DNA of 43,416 nt, from the NCBI RefSeq assembly GCF_003610495.1, contig NZ_RAPK01000001.1, positions 1-43,416 on the forward strand. The letters run 5' to 3'. The translations under genes and the position numbers were made by a program. Below the pieces are notes generated by a model, which ran no database searches, was not told the DNA's origin, and worked only from the letters and a program-made list of their open reading frames with translations. This document shows, piece after piece, positions 18,336-27,702 of this stretch (within the stretch, counting starts at the first letter, position 1; every line of letters starts with the position of its first letter). The stretch is from Sinobaca qinghaiensis (GTDB lineage Bacteria; Bacillota; Bacilli; Bacillales; Marinococcaceae).

Positions 18336-19943
18336 CTATTGGTTTCCCCTCTTTCGTAATGACTGTAGTTTTTTTATTCCTGGAAGCATTTTTTGCTCTT
18401 CTTTTGTAATAACCTGCATCACCGCCGTGAGGAATAAAAATAACACACCTCCTGCAGCACAGGTTATCAACGTGAAGCCGGCAGCCAGCAGCCGGTTTTC
18501 CCCATGCATAAGCTCTTCTCCGGCAGTCATTAGAAAATAAAGAAACAGGCTCATGCCGGCGAGTGCCACTGATGCTTTTCCAAGCCAGCTTGTCGAAAAG
18601 ACGTCGATCATGCTTTTTCGGTAAATCCAGTATATGTTAACGGCAGCCGTTACCCCCAGACCGGCTACTGTCCCTATGGCAGCTCCATGTGTTTCCAGTA
18701 AGGGTATTAACAGCATATTGCAGATAAGCTTCACTAAAAATCCTGCCGCAAGCGAAATAGCGGGAATTCTAAAAAAACCGTTTCCCTGCAGAACAGCAGC
18801 TGAAATCATTACCGTTCCACTCATAACCAGAGCCGCAGACAAGGTGCGCAGCACACCGGTTCCATTGTCATTAGTAAACAGCATAATATTAATCGGCTCC
18901 GCTAAAATAATCATCCCGCCTGCAGCGGCGGCCCCCATTAAAAAGCTGACTTTCATCATGAGGGAGGCGTAATAACGGGCGGCATCAGCTTTTCCTTTTA
19001 TTCTTTCTTCCTGAAGAAGCGGAACCAGCACCATGGCAAAAGAGGAGGCAATAACCGTACCAAACTGAAGCAGAGGCTGGCCCCGGTCGAAGACTCCTTT
19101 TGCTATCATCGCTTCTTCTCCAACTGCTCCGTTCATCTGCAGCAGCCGGACTACCGTAAACGCATCGATCATTTGATACAAAATAAACAAAAGCGATCCG
19201 AGGCATACAACAAGTCCCTGCGTGAGAAGCACTTTCGTATGCTCCGGCATTCTATGTACTGCTTTTTTGTGCGACATCGGCTGAAGCCCGGTTTTTTTTC
19301 TGTTTTTACCCAATAACCAGATCAGCACCAGCACGCTTACGGCACTGCCCAATACCGAACCTGCCGAGGCTCCTTCACCGGCATCATATGCTCCATTGCC
19401 AAACGTTACAGCCAGCCAGGCAAATACCAAAATGCCCGCCACTCTGATAAATTTTTCGGCCACATGCGAATAAGCAGTAGGTTCCATTTGATTTATTCCC
19501 TGAAAGTACCCTCTCACCACAGAAAGAACCGGCACCGTCAGTAGAACGTAAGACATGGTCCTGAGCGACCCCGCAAGTTCGGCGTCCCCCATAAACAAAG
19601 CAATAGTCTCTGCGCCGGTGTAAAACAATACAAAAAGAACAGTAAAAAGCAGGGACAGAATATAAAAAGCCGACCAGGCTGTCTCTTTTGCTTCCTGCAT
19701 TCCATTATCCACTCTTGCATCAACGATCATTTTAGAAATAATCACCGGAAATCCGTACATAGCTATGACCATCGCGGCTCCGTATAAAGGGTATACCTGC
19801 TGATACACGTAATATCCCAGGTCTCCTGTCATATTTTGATAAGGAACTCTATATAATGAACTCAGCACTTTTCCTATAACAGCGGCCCCGGATATAAACA
19901 AAGCACCTGCCCATATTTTCCGGCCCGGGCTCTTTTCTTCCAT
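18336..19943 (-). CDS. yabM: Polysaccharide biosynthesis / lipid flippase family protein YabM
   Basis: A 535-residue integral membrane protein with about 14 hydrophobic segments, of the MVF/MOP exporter superfamily that includes SpoVB, MurJ and Wzx. The N-terminal AGALFISGAAVIGKVLSSLYRVPY pattern (11-34) is typical of the SpoVB-like branch. Position between mfd and mazG identifies it as the YabM orthologue; YabM substrate is not established and the protein is distinct from sporulation-specific SpoVB. AAAAGGAGC precedes the ATG. spoVT, which lies between mfd and yabM in B. subtilis, is absent. Confidence 0.88.
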   Translation of the reverse strand: MEEKSPGRKIWAGALFISGAAVIGKVLSSLYRVPYQNMTGDLGYYVYQQVYPLYGAAMVIAMYGFPVIISKMIVDARVDNGMQEAKETAWSAFYILSLLFTVLFVLFYTGAETIALFMGDAELAGSLRTMSYVLLTVPVLSVVRGYFQGINQMEPTAYSHVAEKFIRVAGILVFAWLAVTFGNGAYDAGEGASAGSVLGSAVSVLVLIWLLGKNRKKTGLQPMSHKKAVHRMPEHTKVLLTQGLVVCLGSLLFILYQMIDAFTVVRLLQMNGAVGEEAMIAKGVFDRGQPLLQFGTVIASSFAMVLVPLLQEERIKGKADAARYYASLMMKVSFLMGAAAAGGMIILAEPINIMLFTNDNGTGVLRTLSAALVMSGTVMISAAVLQGNGFFRIPAISLAAGFLVKLICNMLLIPLLETHGAAIGTVAGLGVTAAVNIYWIYRKSMIDVFSTSWLGKASVALAGMSLFLYFLMTAGEELMHGENRLLAAGFTLITCAAGGVLFLFLTAVMQVITKEEQKMLPGIKKLQSLRKRGNQ

Positions 19944-20008
19944 TGCATTCGCTCCTTTTCCGTTCCCAGTATAGCATACGGCGCCCCTGTATCTTCTGCT
20001 GCCGTCAT

Positions 20009-20037
20009 AAAAAAAGCCTCTGCTCTTCAGCAGAGGC
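20009..20037 (-). terminator. Rho-independent terminator of mfd
   Basis: A perfect 9-bp stem GCCTCTGCT/AGCAGAGGC (20037-20029 with 20024-20016) has a GAAG loop and is followed by seven T residues on the minus strand. It begins 8 nt after the mfd stop. Confidence 0.93.
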
Positions 20038-20044
20038 CTTCTAT

Positions 20045-23000
20045 TTATTTCATGATGGCTTCGTCTTCTTTTTTCGTATGAGGAAGCTGTTTGAGCAGCT
20101 CTTCAAGCACGTTCAGGAAAGACTTTCCGCCCAGGCGGTCCATGTAAACGGCCAGCTTTATCTTGGCACCGTTCGTGCCTATGCCAATTGCTTTTCCATA
20201 TTCATTTACCACTTCAAATAACTTGGCTCCATCAACCTGCCGGCTGACCTCTTCGGTAACGAGCAGGTTGATTTTTCTGCCTTCCTGCGTAATCGCCTCC
20301 GCCCCTTCTTTTGCTGCAAGAAGCTTAATGCGGGATACGGCAAATAAATCCTCTGTTTCTCTTGGATAATCCCCAAACCGGTCGATCATCTCGTCCTGTA
20401 GATCCTGCAGGTCTTCCGGCGTTTCGATGCCCTTGAAACGCTTGTACATTTCAATTTTCTGCTTGGAATCATTGATATAGCTTTCTGGAATGTAGGCGTC
20501 TACTTTTACATCCATTTCAATTTCAGGCGGCTTTGGTTTAGGTGCACCCGATCTCCGCTCATCAATCGCCTCTTTTAGCATTTGTGAATATAAATCAAAT
20601 CCTACCGACTCAATGTAGCCATGCTGCTGGGAGCCAAGCAGGTTTCCTGCACCGCGGATAGAAAGATCACGCATCGCGATTTTAAACCCGGAACCAAGTT
20701 CTGTGAACTCTTTAATGGACTGCAGGCGCTTTTCAGCTACCTCTGTCAGCACTTTATCCCGCTGATACGTAAAATAGGCGTAGGCCACCCGGTTGGAGCG
20801 TCCGACACGGCCCCGGATCTGATAGAGCTGGGACAGACCCATCCGGTCAGCATCTGAAATAATCAGCGTATTAACGTTTGGAATATCCACTCCTGTTTCA
20901 ATAATAGTCGTCGTTACAAGCACATCCTTGTTTCCTTCTAAAAAGTCGATCATAACCGATTCCAGTTCCTGTTCATTCATCTGCCCGTGCGCATAAGCGA
21001 CTTCCGCTTCCGGCACCAGCATGGAAATCTGCTCTGCTACCCGGCTGATATTCTCTACTCTGTTATGAAGGAAATACACCTGGCCGCCGCGGCTTAATTC
21101 CCGTTCTACCGCTTCTTTTACCAGCCCCGCGTTGTATTCCAGCACATACGTCTGTACAGGAAAACGATTTTCCGGCGGCGTTTCAATAAGGGAAAGATCA
21201 CGTACGCCAAGCATCGACATATGCAGCGTTCTCGGGATCGGGGTAGCCGTAAGCGTCAGCACATCGACATTAGCTTTTAACTGTTTAATTTTTTCTTTGT
21301 GCGTTACGCCGAAACGCTGTTCTTCATCGACGATAAGAAGGCCGAGATCTTTAAAGACAACGTCTTTGGAAAGAACGCGGTGCGTACCAATAATCATATC
21401 CACGCCGCCTTCTTTCAGCGATTTCAAGGCTTCCGTCTGCTGTTTTCTTGTCCGGAAACGGCTTAAGAGGCCTATATTAATCGGATGTTCAGCAAATCGC
21501 TCTGCAATCGTTTCATAGTGCTGCTGCGCGAGTATAGTCGTAGGTACTAAAAGTGCCACCTGTTTCCCATCAGCAATGGCTTTGAATGCAGCCCGGATGG
21601 CTACTTCTGTTTTTCCATAGCCTACGTCCCCGCATAGAAGCCGGTCCATCGGACGCTCGCGCTCCATATCTTCCTTGATTTCCTGGATAGCTTTTACCTG
21701 GTCTTCGGTTTCCTGGTAAGGGAAGGATGTAGCAAACAGCGTTTCTTCCTTTTCGCTTGGGGAAAATGCATGACCTTTTGAGGCTTCTCTTTCCGCATAC
21801 AGCTTGATCAGGTCATCTGCAATGTCTTCAACAGAAGACTGGACTTTGCGTTTTACTTTTTTCCAGTCACTGCCGCCGAGCGCATAAATTTTTGGATTTT
21901 TATCTTCTGCGCCTACATATTTCTGCACCTGGTCAATTTGTTCAACAGGAACATACAGTTTGTCATTGCCGGCGTATGATACATTCAAATAATCTTTATG
22001 AATGCCTCCTACTTCCAGCGTTTCAATGCCAAGATATTTTCCAATACCGTGATTCACATGAACGACAAGATCACCGATTTTTAAATCGGAATAACTTTTA
22101 ATTCTTTCTGCGTTGGAAAGCTTCTGCCTTTTTTTGTGGCGGTTTACTTTTTTAGTGAATGTTTCCTGCTCTGTAATAATCGCTATTTTCTCTGCGGGCA
22201 GCTCAAAACCGCTGCTCAGCTGGCCGATTACAACGGAAGCCCGTTCTGTCGAAAAAGGCCCGTCGAATCCGCTTCGGTCTGTATCAACTTCATAGTCGGA
22301 TAAAATATTCTGCAGACGCTGGGCCCGGTCTTCATCACTGGCTAAGAAAACGACTTGATAATCTGCTTTGACCCAGCGGTCCACCTCTGTTTTCAATGCC
22401 GGCATTTGACCGTGAAACGGCTGCATCGGCTTGCAGGAGATGCTCGTGGTCGAGCTTGGCTGGGAAGACGGCAGTGATCGTAAAAATAAAGAAAAATGAA
22501 TCCGCGGCCATTTTTTCTCTGTAAAGAGTTGATCGAAAGGCAGGGATAAAGAAAGATCGAGCGGCAGCTCTCCCTGCTCCAGCACTGCCGTTTTCCATTC
22601 AGCTTCTTCCTCATCCAATCGTTCTGCCATTTCCTGAACCCGGCTGATTTCATCCATAAATACGATCGTCTCTTCCGGAAAATAAGACAGCAGCGTAGCC
22701 GGCTTTTCGTAAAAATATTCCGTATATTTATAAATGCCCTGAAACCGGCTTCCCTGCTCCAGCTGTTCTTTTTCATAAGAAAGATGTTCATGAAGCTTGT
22801 CTTTTACTTCATTATTTTTCACGGTTTGAATAGCTTTCTGCATACCCGTTTCCAGACGGGACGCTGCTTTTTCAAAATGGTGGGCATAAAGAATGGTTTC
22901 CTCTGCGGGACCTATCGTGATTTCCTGAATTTGATTCAGGGAACGCTGATCTTCGGCATGAAAATAGCGCAGAGAATCTACCTCGGTATCAAACAGCTCA

Positions 23001-23581
23001 ATACGTACCGGGTAATCCTCTGTCAAAGAATAGGTGTCAATAATGCCCCCGCGCACGCTGAATTCACCGGGTGCGGACACCATGGTAGTCCGCTGATACC
23101 CAAGAGAAATAAGTCTGGCAATAAAGGAATCTATGTTTAAATCTTCTCCGGGACGAAGGGAAATACTTGCTTCCTGCCACACGTCCACCGGCGGAAGCAG
23201 CCGCTTGGCTCCCGACACCGGCACAATGACAACGCCTGTAAAGGTGCTTGAAGCAAGCTTGTTGAGTATATCAATCCGCTGTGCTCTCATTTCCGGACTG
23301 GCTGTAGCAATCTCAGAGGAAATCAGTTCATTTACAGGATATAAATAAACATCTGTGTTCATGAGCTCCAGTAAATCGTCGTATATCTTTTGGGCCTGCA
23401 GCAGAGTGTGCGTAATAATCAGCTGTGGGTAGTCAACGGACTGCTTAATATAAGACATAGCAAAAGCCCGGGCTGAACCACTCAGCCCGGCTACAAGCTG
23501 TTCGCCGGCCCCATCTTTAATTCCTTTAACTACCTTCTGCATTTCTTCATTTCCTGCGAGGGCATTAATTAATCCCTTCAT
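20045..23581 (-). CDS. mfd: Transcription-repair coupling factor Mfd
   Basis: Releases RNA polymerase stalled at DNA lesions and recruits UvrA. It has 1178 residues (B. subtilis 1177). Domains in order: UvrB-homology region (about 1-350), RNA polymerase interaction domain (about 490-580, DLVVHVNHGIGKYLGIE), superfamily 2 translocase lobes with Walker A GDVGYGKTEV and DEEQ box, TRCF motif region ENRFPVQTYV, and the C-terminal regulatory domain. The ATG at 23581 has GGAGG 11 nt upstream; a two-codon ATG-TTA-TGA lies at the optimal distance and overlaps the mfd start (see findings). fin, which precedes mfd in B. subtilis, is absent. Confidence 0.97.
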   Translation of the reverse strand: MKGLINALAGNEEMQKVVKGIKDGAGEQLVAGLSGSARAFAMSYIKQSVDYPQLIITHTLLQAQKIYDDLLELMNTDVYLYPVNELISSEIATASPEMRAQRIDILNKLASSTFTGVVIVPVSGAKRLLPPVDVWQEASISLRPGEDLNIDSFIARLISLGYQRTTMVSAPGEFSVRGGIIDTYSLTEDYPVRIELFDTEVDSLRYFHAEDQRSLNQIQEITIGPAEETILYAHHFEKAASRLETGMQKAIQTVKNNEVKDKLHEHLSYEKEQLEQGSRFQGIYKYTEYFYEKPATLLSYFPEETIVFMDEISRVQEMAERLDEEEAEWKTAVLEQGELPLDLSLSLPFDQLFTEKKWPRIHFSLFLRSLPSSQPSSTTSISCKPMQPFHGQMPALKTEVDRWVKADYQVVFLASDEDRAQRLQNILSDYEVDTDRSGFDGPFSTERASVVIGQLSSGFELPAEKIAIITEQETFTKKVNRHKKRQKLSNAERIKSYSDLKIGDLVVHVNHGIGKYLGIETLEVGGIHKDYLNVSYAGNDKLYVPVEQIDQVQKYVGAEDKNPKIYALGGSDWKKVKRKVQSSVEDIADDLIKLYAEREASKGHAFSPSEKEETLFATSFPYQETEDQVKAIQEIKEDMERERPMDRLLCGDVGYGKTEVAIRAAFKAIADGKQVALLVPTTILAQQHYETIAERFAEHPINIGLLSRFRTRKQQTEALKSLKEGGVDMIIGTHRVLSKDVVFKDLGLLIVDEEQRFGVTHKEKIKQLKANVDVLTLTATPIPRTLHMSMLGVRDLSLIETPPENRFPVQTYVLEYNAGLVKEAVERELSRGGQVYFLHNRVENISRVAEQISMLVPEAEVAYAHGQMNEQELESVMIDFLEGNKDVLVTTTIIETGVDIPNVNTLIISDADRMGLSQLYQIRGRVGRSNRVAYAYFTYQRDKVLTEVAEKRLQSIKEFTELGSGFKIAMRDLSIRGAGNLLGSQQHGYIESVGFDLYSQMLKEAIDERRSGAPKPKPPEIEMDVKVDAYIPESYINDSKQKIEMYKRFKGIETPEDLQDLQDEMIDRFGDYPRETEDLFAVSRIKLLAAKEGAEAITQEGRKINLLVTEEVSRQVDGAKLFEVVNEYGKAIGIGTNGAKIKLAVYMDRLGGKSFLNVLEELLKQLPHTKKEDEAIMK

Positions 23582-23685
23582 AACATGTTTATCCTCCTTG
23601 TTTCGAACCCTGGTTCTGTATCGGCTGATGCATATTATTATTTATAGTTTACAATGTTTCCCGGAGCGTTAACAGCCGGCAGGCT

Positions 23686-24252
23686 TCAGGCTTTTTGATT
23701 AAATGTATTCATTACTTCGTTAAATGTATTAGACATCCAGGCTTCGGCTGCTTTAGCCGCCTGTTCGGATGCTTCCTGAACTCTATCTTTTTCGTCCGGA
23801 GCAAAGCGGCCGAGAACATGGTTCACAACGGAAACGCCCGGAGCCGGCCTGCCTACTCCGATGCGGACACGATTAAACTCTTTAGTACCTAAGTGATCAA
23901 TAATAGAGCGGATGCCGTTATGGCCTCCGTGGCCTCCTTTTTGACGGAGACGGATCGTGCCGGGTTCGAGGTCAAGGTCATCATAAAGCACAACCAGATT
24001 TTCCGGCGGTACATCATAATAATTCATCATAGGCGCAATTGCTTCTCCTGATAAATTCATATACGTCAGCGGTTTTATAAGAATAATTTTCTCCCCGTTG
24101 GCAATGGTTTCGCAGGAAAGGAATAATTTTTTGTTTTTCACCCACTGAAGACCTAGACGGTCGGCCAGCTTGTCTACTGCATCAAATCCAATATTATGTC
24201 TTGTCTGATCGTATGTTTTGCCTGGATTCCCCAGACCGGCTATGATTTTCAT
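23686..24252 (-). CDS. pth: Peptidyl-tRNA hydrolase
   Basis: Recycles tRNA from peptidyl-tRNA that drops off ribosomes (called spoVC in B. subtilis). It has 188 residues, the usual size. The substrate-binding Asn in GLGNPGKTYDQTRHN (6-20), the catalytic His20, and YDDLDLEPGTIRLRQKGG with GGHNG near 110 are present. The start codon follows AAAGGAAG. It is downstream of ctc as in B. subtilis. The 104-bp gap to mfd has no gene. Confidence 0.96.
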   Translation of the reverse strand: MKIIAGLGNPGKTYDQTRHNIGFDAVDKLADRLGLQWVKNKKLFLSCETIANGEKIILIKPLTYMNLSGEAIAPMMNYYDVPPENLVVLYDDLDLEPGTIRLRQKGGHGGHNGIRSIIDHLGTKEFNRVRIGVGRPAPGVSVVNHVLGRFAPDEKDRVQEASEQAAKAAEAWMSNTFNEVMNTFNQKA

Positions 24253-24286
24253 CGTTGAATTCTTCCTTTCAATTCTGCGTCCAGAA

Positions 24287-24326
24287 AAGCGCAGACAGCG
24301 GCTAAGTTCTCTTAAACGCTGTCTGC
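24287..24326 (-). terminator. Second hairpin between ctc and pth
   Basis: Perfect 10-bp arms GCAGACAGCG/CGCTGTCTGC (24326-24317 with 24300-24291) flank a 16-nt loop and are followed on the minus strand by GCTTTTC. It may be a backup terminator or a processing/attenuator structure 40 nt upstream of pth. Confidence 0.5.
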
Positions 24327-24345
24327 ACCTTTCTTATTAAAACAA

Positions 24346-24384
24346 GTGGTAAAAAGGCATAACCTGTGACGGTTATACCTTTTT
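24346..24384 (-). terminator. Rho-independent terminator of ctc
   Basis: A 14-bp stem with one G-T-type pair (24384-24371 with 24364-24351) has a 6-nt loop and is flanked by A5 and T5 runs. It begins 11 nt after the ctc stop. Confidence 0.9.
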
Positions 24385-24395
24385 ACTGCTGCTTA

Positions 24396-25049
24396 TTATT
24401 CGGATTTCTTCTCTTCATCTGTTCCTTCGGAATCGTCGCTCTCTTCACCGATTACTTCCGGCTCCTGCTCTTCATCGTCTTCCTCAGGCTCTTCTTCGAT
24501 ATCCGGCATTACTACTGTAACAACTGTTTCTGTCGGCTCATTGATAATTTCAAATTTGCCGGATGTCTGCACATCTTCCACAGAAATAGAGTCACCGATG
24601 TTAAGCTCGGATATATCAACAGTGATTTCTTCAGGAATGTCAGCTGGCAGTGCACTTACTGTCAAAGTGAACAATAGGTTTGATACAACGCCGCCGTCTT
24701 TTTCTCCTGGTGCTTCTCCAACAAGATTAACGGAAACTTCTGCTTCCATTTCAGATTTCATATCGACTGCAAAGAAGTCAATGTGAAGAATCTGATCCTT
24801 GATGCGGTCAATTTGCACGTCATGTGCAATAACCTGATGTTTCTTTCCGCCTTCTACTTCTAGATCGATGATACCGTTACGTCCTACTTCACGAATAGTT
24901 TTTATAAAACCAACACTATGCACTGAAACTGCTGTGCTTTCGGTTGTCTTTCCGTAAAGAACGGCCGGTACCTGCCCGTTGCGGCGCAATGATTTGTTCT
25001 CAGAAGTTCTGAGATCCGTGCGCTTCTCGGCTTTTAGTACTGTAGCCAT
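24396..25049 (-). CDS. ctc: 50S ribosomal protein bL25, long CTC form
   Basis: Binds 5S rRNA; in B. subtilis it is the general stress protein Ctc. It has 217 residues against about 204 in B. subtilis. The N-terminal L25 beta-barrel (1-92, RTDLRTSENKSLRRNGQVPAVLYG) and C-terminal TL5-type domain (95-180) are followed by an acidic tail of about 35 residues made almost only of Glu, Asp, Ser and Gly. GGTG-type site: GAGGTG precedes the ATG. The promoter region carries overlapping sigma-A and sigma-B motifs (separate entries). Confidence 0.95.
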   Translation of the reverse strand: MATVLKAEKRTDLRTSENKSLRRNGQVPAVLYGKTTESTAVSVHSVGFIKTIREVGRNGIIDLEVEGGKKHQVIAHDVQIDRIKDQILHIDFFAVDMKSEMEAEVSVNLVGEAPGEKDGGVVSNLLFTLTVSALPADIPEEITVDISELNIGDSISVEDVQTSGKFEIINEPTETVVTVVMPDIEEEPEEDDEEQEPEVIGEESDDSEGTDEEKKSE

Positions 25050-25095
25050 GCTTCTTTCACCTCATTTAGATTGTCTTCGCAGGGGTTAATATTTT

Positions 25096-25120
25096 TTACC
25101 CACTTGAGACGAGATTATAC
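25096..25120 (-). promoter_or_regulatory. Candidate sigma-B promoter of ctc
   Basis: Minus-strand GTATAA (25120-25115), 13-bp spacer, GGGTAA (25101-25096). Each hexamer matches the B. subtilis sigma-B consensus GTTTAA / GGGTAT in five of six positions. Its -35 shares five bases with the sigma-A -10. The ctc gene of B. subtilis is a classic sigma-B target, which supports the reading. Confidence 0.55.
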
Positions 25121-25142
25121 CAGTCTTTTTTAGAAAAAGCAA
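25114..25142 (-). promoter_or_regulatory. ctc promoter (sigma-A, extended -10)
   Basis: Minus-strand TTGCTT (25142-25137), 17-bp spacer, TGG-TATAAT (25119-25114). The extended TGn element compensates for the imperfect -35. Confidence 0.75.
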
Positions 25143-25161
25143 GTCCCTGCCCGCAGGATAC

Positions 25162-26112
25162 TTATTCAAATAATGTGCTGACAGATGCATGTTCGTGGAC
25201 GCGTATAATCGCTTCACCCATTAATGGAGCAACTGACAGCTGTGTAATTTTATCAATTTTCTTTTCTTCCGGAAGAACGATAGTATTTGTTACCACAAGT
25301 TCTTTTATCTGCGAATTCTCAATACGCTCAATAGCCGGTCCGGATAATACAGGATGCGTGCTGCATGCATAAACTTCTTTAGCTCCTGCTTCGATCAGCG
25401 CATCTGCAGCCAGCGTCATCGTTCCCGCTGTATCAATAATATCATCAATAATAATAGCTGTTTTTCCCTGGACTTCCCCTACAATATTCATTACTTCAGA
25501 GACGTTCGGCTTTGGACGGCGCTTATCGATAATAGCAATCGGTGCTTTCATTCGATCTGCCATTTTTCTGGCGCGTACTACGCCGCCGTGGTCAGGCGAT
25601 ACGATCACAACATCTTCAAGGCCTTTCTGCTCGAAATGATGGGAAAGAATCGGCTCTCCAAGCAGCTGATCGACCGGAATATCAAAGAAACCCTGAATTT
25701 GGGTAGCGTGAAGATCCACACTCAATACGCGCGTAGCGCCGGCTGTTTCAAGAAGGTTTGCTACCAGCTTCGAGGTAATAGGTTCTCTTGAACGCGCCTT
25801 GCGATCCTGGCGCGCATATCCATAATATGGAATGACAACATTTATCGTATGCGCAGAAGCACGCTTCATTGCATCAATCATAATAAGCAGTTCCATAAGA
25901 TGCTCGTTAGCCGGGTCAGAGGTAGATTGAACAAGGAAAACATCGCATCCACGGATGCTTTCTTCAATATTCATCTGCACTTCTCCGTCGCTGAAGCGCT
26001 TAACAGAGCTTTTCCCCATCGGCACCCCTATTTTTCTGCTGATTTCTTCAGCAAGAGCGGGGTTGGAATTTAAGGTAAAAAGCTTTAAATATGGATCTTC
26101 ATAGGTTGGCAT
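25162..26112 (-). CDS. prs: Ribose-phosphate pyrophosphokinase (PRPP synthetase)
   Basis: Makes PRPP for purine, pyrimidine, His, Trp and NAD synthesis. It has 316 residues, as in B. subtilis (317). [16 protein letters not shown], the ATP site [14 protein letters not shown], and the PRPP loop [17 protein letters not shown] are present. I chose ATG 26112 because GGAGGG precedes it; an in-frame upstream ATG (26136) has no site and would add 8 residues not seen in the family. glmU lies 47 bp upstream and is probably cotranscribed. Confidence 0.97.
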   Translation of the reverse strand: MPTYEDPYLKLFTLNSNPALAEEISRKIGVPMGKSSVKRFSDGEVQMNIEESIRGCDVFLVQSTSDPANEHLMELLIMIDAMKRASAHTINVVIPYYGYARQDRKARSREPITSKLVANLLETAGATRVLSVDLHATQIQGFFDIPVDQLLGEPILSHHFEQKGLEDVVIVSPDHGGVVRARKMADRMKAPIAIIDKRRPKPNVSEVMNIVGEVQGKTAIIIDDIIDTAGTMTLAADALIEAGAKEVYACSTHPVLSGPAIERIENSQIKELVVTNTIVLPEEKKIDKITQLSVAPLMGEAIIRVHEHASVSTLFE

Positions 26113-26159
26113 TAGTAAATTTCCCTCCGTTAACATTTTAAAATCCAGGCCTGTGCTGC

Positions 26160-27518
26160 TTATTTTATATAATTTTCTTTGTTTGTCTGACGGGAACGAG
26201 CTATTGAAAGAGACTGGCTCGGCACATCTTCGGTAATAGTGGAACCGGCTGCTATAACCGCATTCTCACCGATGGTAACAGGTGCTATTAAGTTGGCGTT
26301 GCAGCCTACAAAAGCCCCATCTTGCACTTTCGTCAAATATTTCTTTTTCCCATCGTAATTGACAGTAATGGAGCCACAGCCAAGGTTTACTCCGCTTCCG
26401 ATTTCCGCGTCGCCAATGTAACTTAAATGCGAAGCTTTGCTTCCTTTACCGAACGAGGCTTTCTTCACTTCCACGAAGTTGCCTACTTTCACCTCGTCTG
26501 CAAGAACAGAGGCTGGGCGGATGTGCGCAAATGGACCGATATTGACACTGCTTCCCACTTCACTTTCGGACACCACAGAATGTCTGATTACCGTTTCGCT
26601 GCCTACAGCGCTGTCGGATATTTCTGTGTGGGGCCCGATTGTACATTTGCTTCCAATGGTTACATGGCCATTTAGGATCGTTCCTGGGTACAGCACGGTG
26701 TCTCTTCCGATGACAGCGTCTGCTGAAACATAGGTTTGTGCATCATCAATAAATGTAACTCCCTGGCGCATCCAGTAGGTATTAATTCTACGCTTCATGG
26801 TCTGCTCTGCTTCCGCCAGGGCAACTCGGTCATTCACACCGAGAGTTTCCGAGAAATCCGGTGTCTGCCAGGCAGATACGACTTCCCCTTCTTCTTTCAA
26901 TATACCGATTACATCAGGAAGGTAATATTCCCCCTGCACGTTATCATTGCCCACCTGTTTTAGGACGCGGAACAGCGTTTCGTTATCAAAGCAGTACGTT
27001 CCGGTATTGATTTCTCCAATTGCAAGCTCTGCTTTCGAAGCGTCTTTTTGTTCTACGACGCGCAGTACATTTCCAGTTTCCTCTTCCCGAACGACACGGC
27101 CGTACCCGGACGGATTTTCTGTAGCGGCTGTTAATACGGTCGCTTTTGCGCCTGTTTCCTGATGATGGGCAAACAACGCTTCCATCGTTTCAGAGCTGAT
27201 TAACGGAGTATCTCCGCAAAGCACAATCGTTACGCCCTCTTTATTGCCCAGCAGCTCTTCTGCCTGCATAACAGCATGGCCTGTGCCCAGCTGCTCTTCC
27301 TGCAGCACATAAGACGAACGGTTTCCAAGATGCTCTTTCACCATTTCCGCTCCGTGACCGGTTACCGTAACGATGTTTTCTGTGCCCGTTTCGGCTACCT
27401 GGTCTACTACATGTTCTACCATTGGTTTTCCGCAGACAGGATGCAGCACTTTATATAATTCCGATTTCATCCGTGTTCCTTTTCCGGCAGCTAAAATAAC
27501 AGCATAGCGTTTATTCAT
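26160..27518 (-). CDS. glmU: Bifunctional UDP-N-acetylglucosamine pyrophosphorylase / glucosamine-1-phosphate acetyltransferase
   Basis: Makes UDP-GlcNAc for peptidoglycan and wall polymers. It has 452 residues (B. subtilis GlmU, formerly gcaD, 456). The N-terminal nucleotidyltransferase domain (1-230) begins with [13 protein letters not shown]. The C-terminal left-handed beta-helix (250-452) shows hexapeptide repeats, with catalytic-site region [20 protein letters not shown] and [22 protein letters not shown] lies 7 nt before the ATG. It has its own promoter and follows the spoVG terminator. Confidence 0.97.
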   Translation of the reverse strand: MNKRYAVILAAGKGTRMKSELYKVLHPVCGKPMVEHVVDQVAETGTENIVTVTGHGAEMVKEHLGNRSSYVLQEEQLGTGHAVMQAEELLGNKEGVTIVLCGDTPLISSETMEALFAHHQETGAKATVLTAATENPSGYGRVVREEETGNVLRVVEQKDASKAELAIGEINTGTYCFDNETLFRVLKQVGNDNVQGEYYLPDVIGILKEEGEVVSAWQTPDFSETLGVNDRVALAEAEQTMKRRINTYWMRQGVTFIDDAQTYVSADAVIGRDTVLYPGTILNGHVTIGSKCTIGPHTEISDSAVGSETVIRHSVVSESEVGSSVNIGPFAHIRPASVLADEVKVGNFVEVKKASFGKGSKASHLSYIGDAEIGSGVNLGCGSITVNYDGKKKYLTKVQDGAFVGCNANLIAPVTIGENAVIAAGSTITEDVPSQSLSIARSRQTNKENYIK

Positions 27519-27552
27519 TATTCATCCTCCAAGTATCCGATTTTCCATAACG

Positions 27553-27581
27553 AATATATCCTAAAAGGCGCTTTATTTCAA
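27553..27581 (-). promoter_or_regulatory. glmU-prs promoter (sigma-A)
   Basis: Minus-strand TTGAAA (27581-27576), exact 17-bp spacer, TATATT (27558-27553), about 35 bp before the glmU start. Confidence 0.78.
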
Positions 27582-27585
27582 GACA

Positions 27586-27625
27586 GGCGGAGAAAGTCTC
27601 ATTATTCTGTAATGCTTTCTCTGCC
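27586..27625. repeat. Long inverted repeat just upstream of the glmU promoter
   Basis: Arms of 11 bp (27586-27596 with 27615-27625, one mismatch) continue into 5-bp arms (27600-27604 with 27610-27614) after a 3-nt bulge, with a 5-nt loop. No T tract follows on the minus strand, and a real terminator already lies upstream, so it may be an operator rather than a terminator. Confidence 0.5.
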
Positions 27626-27645
27626 TTATTCCCTGATGATTACGT

Positions 27646-27677
27646 ACAAAAAACGACCCTGCCTGCTGCAGAGCCGT
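27646..27677 (-). terminator. Rho-independent terminator of spoVG
   Basis: A 10-bp stem with two G-U pairs (27677-27668 with 27662-27653), a 5-nt loop and TTTTTT on the minus strand, 25 nt after the spoVG stop. Confidence 0.85.
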
Positions 27678-27702
27678 ACATTACTTCAATAAGTATACCA
27701 TG

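Noticed and set aside
22245-22256. TGTCGAA motif inside mfd as a Spo0A box
   Set aside because: Lies within coding sequence, single copy, far from any promoter; expected by chance.
22335-22791. Minus-strand frames of 87 and 132 residues within mfd
   Set aside because: They are out-of-frame readings of mfd, which is continuous and of normal length, so they do not indicate a frameshift.
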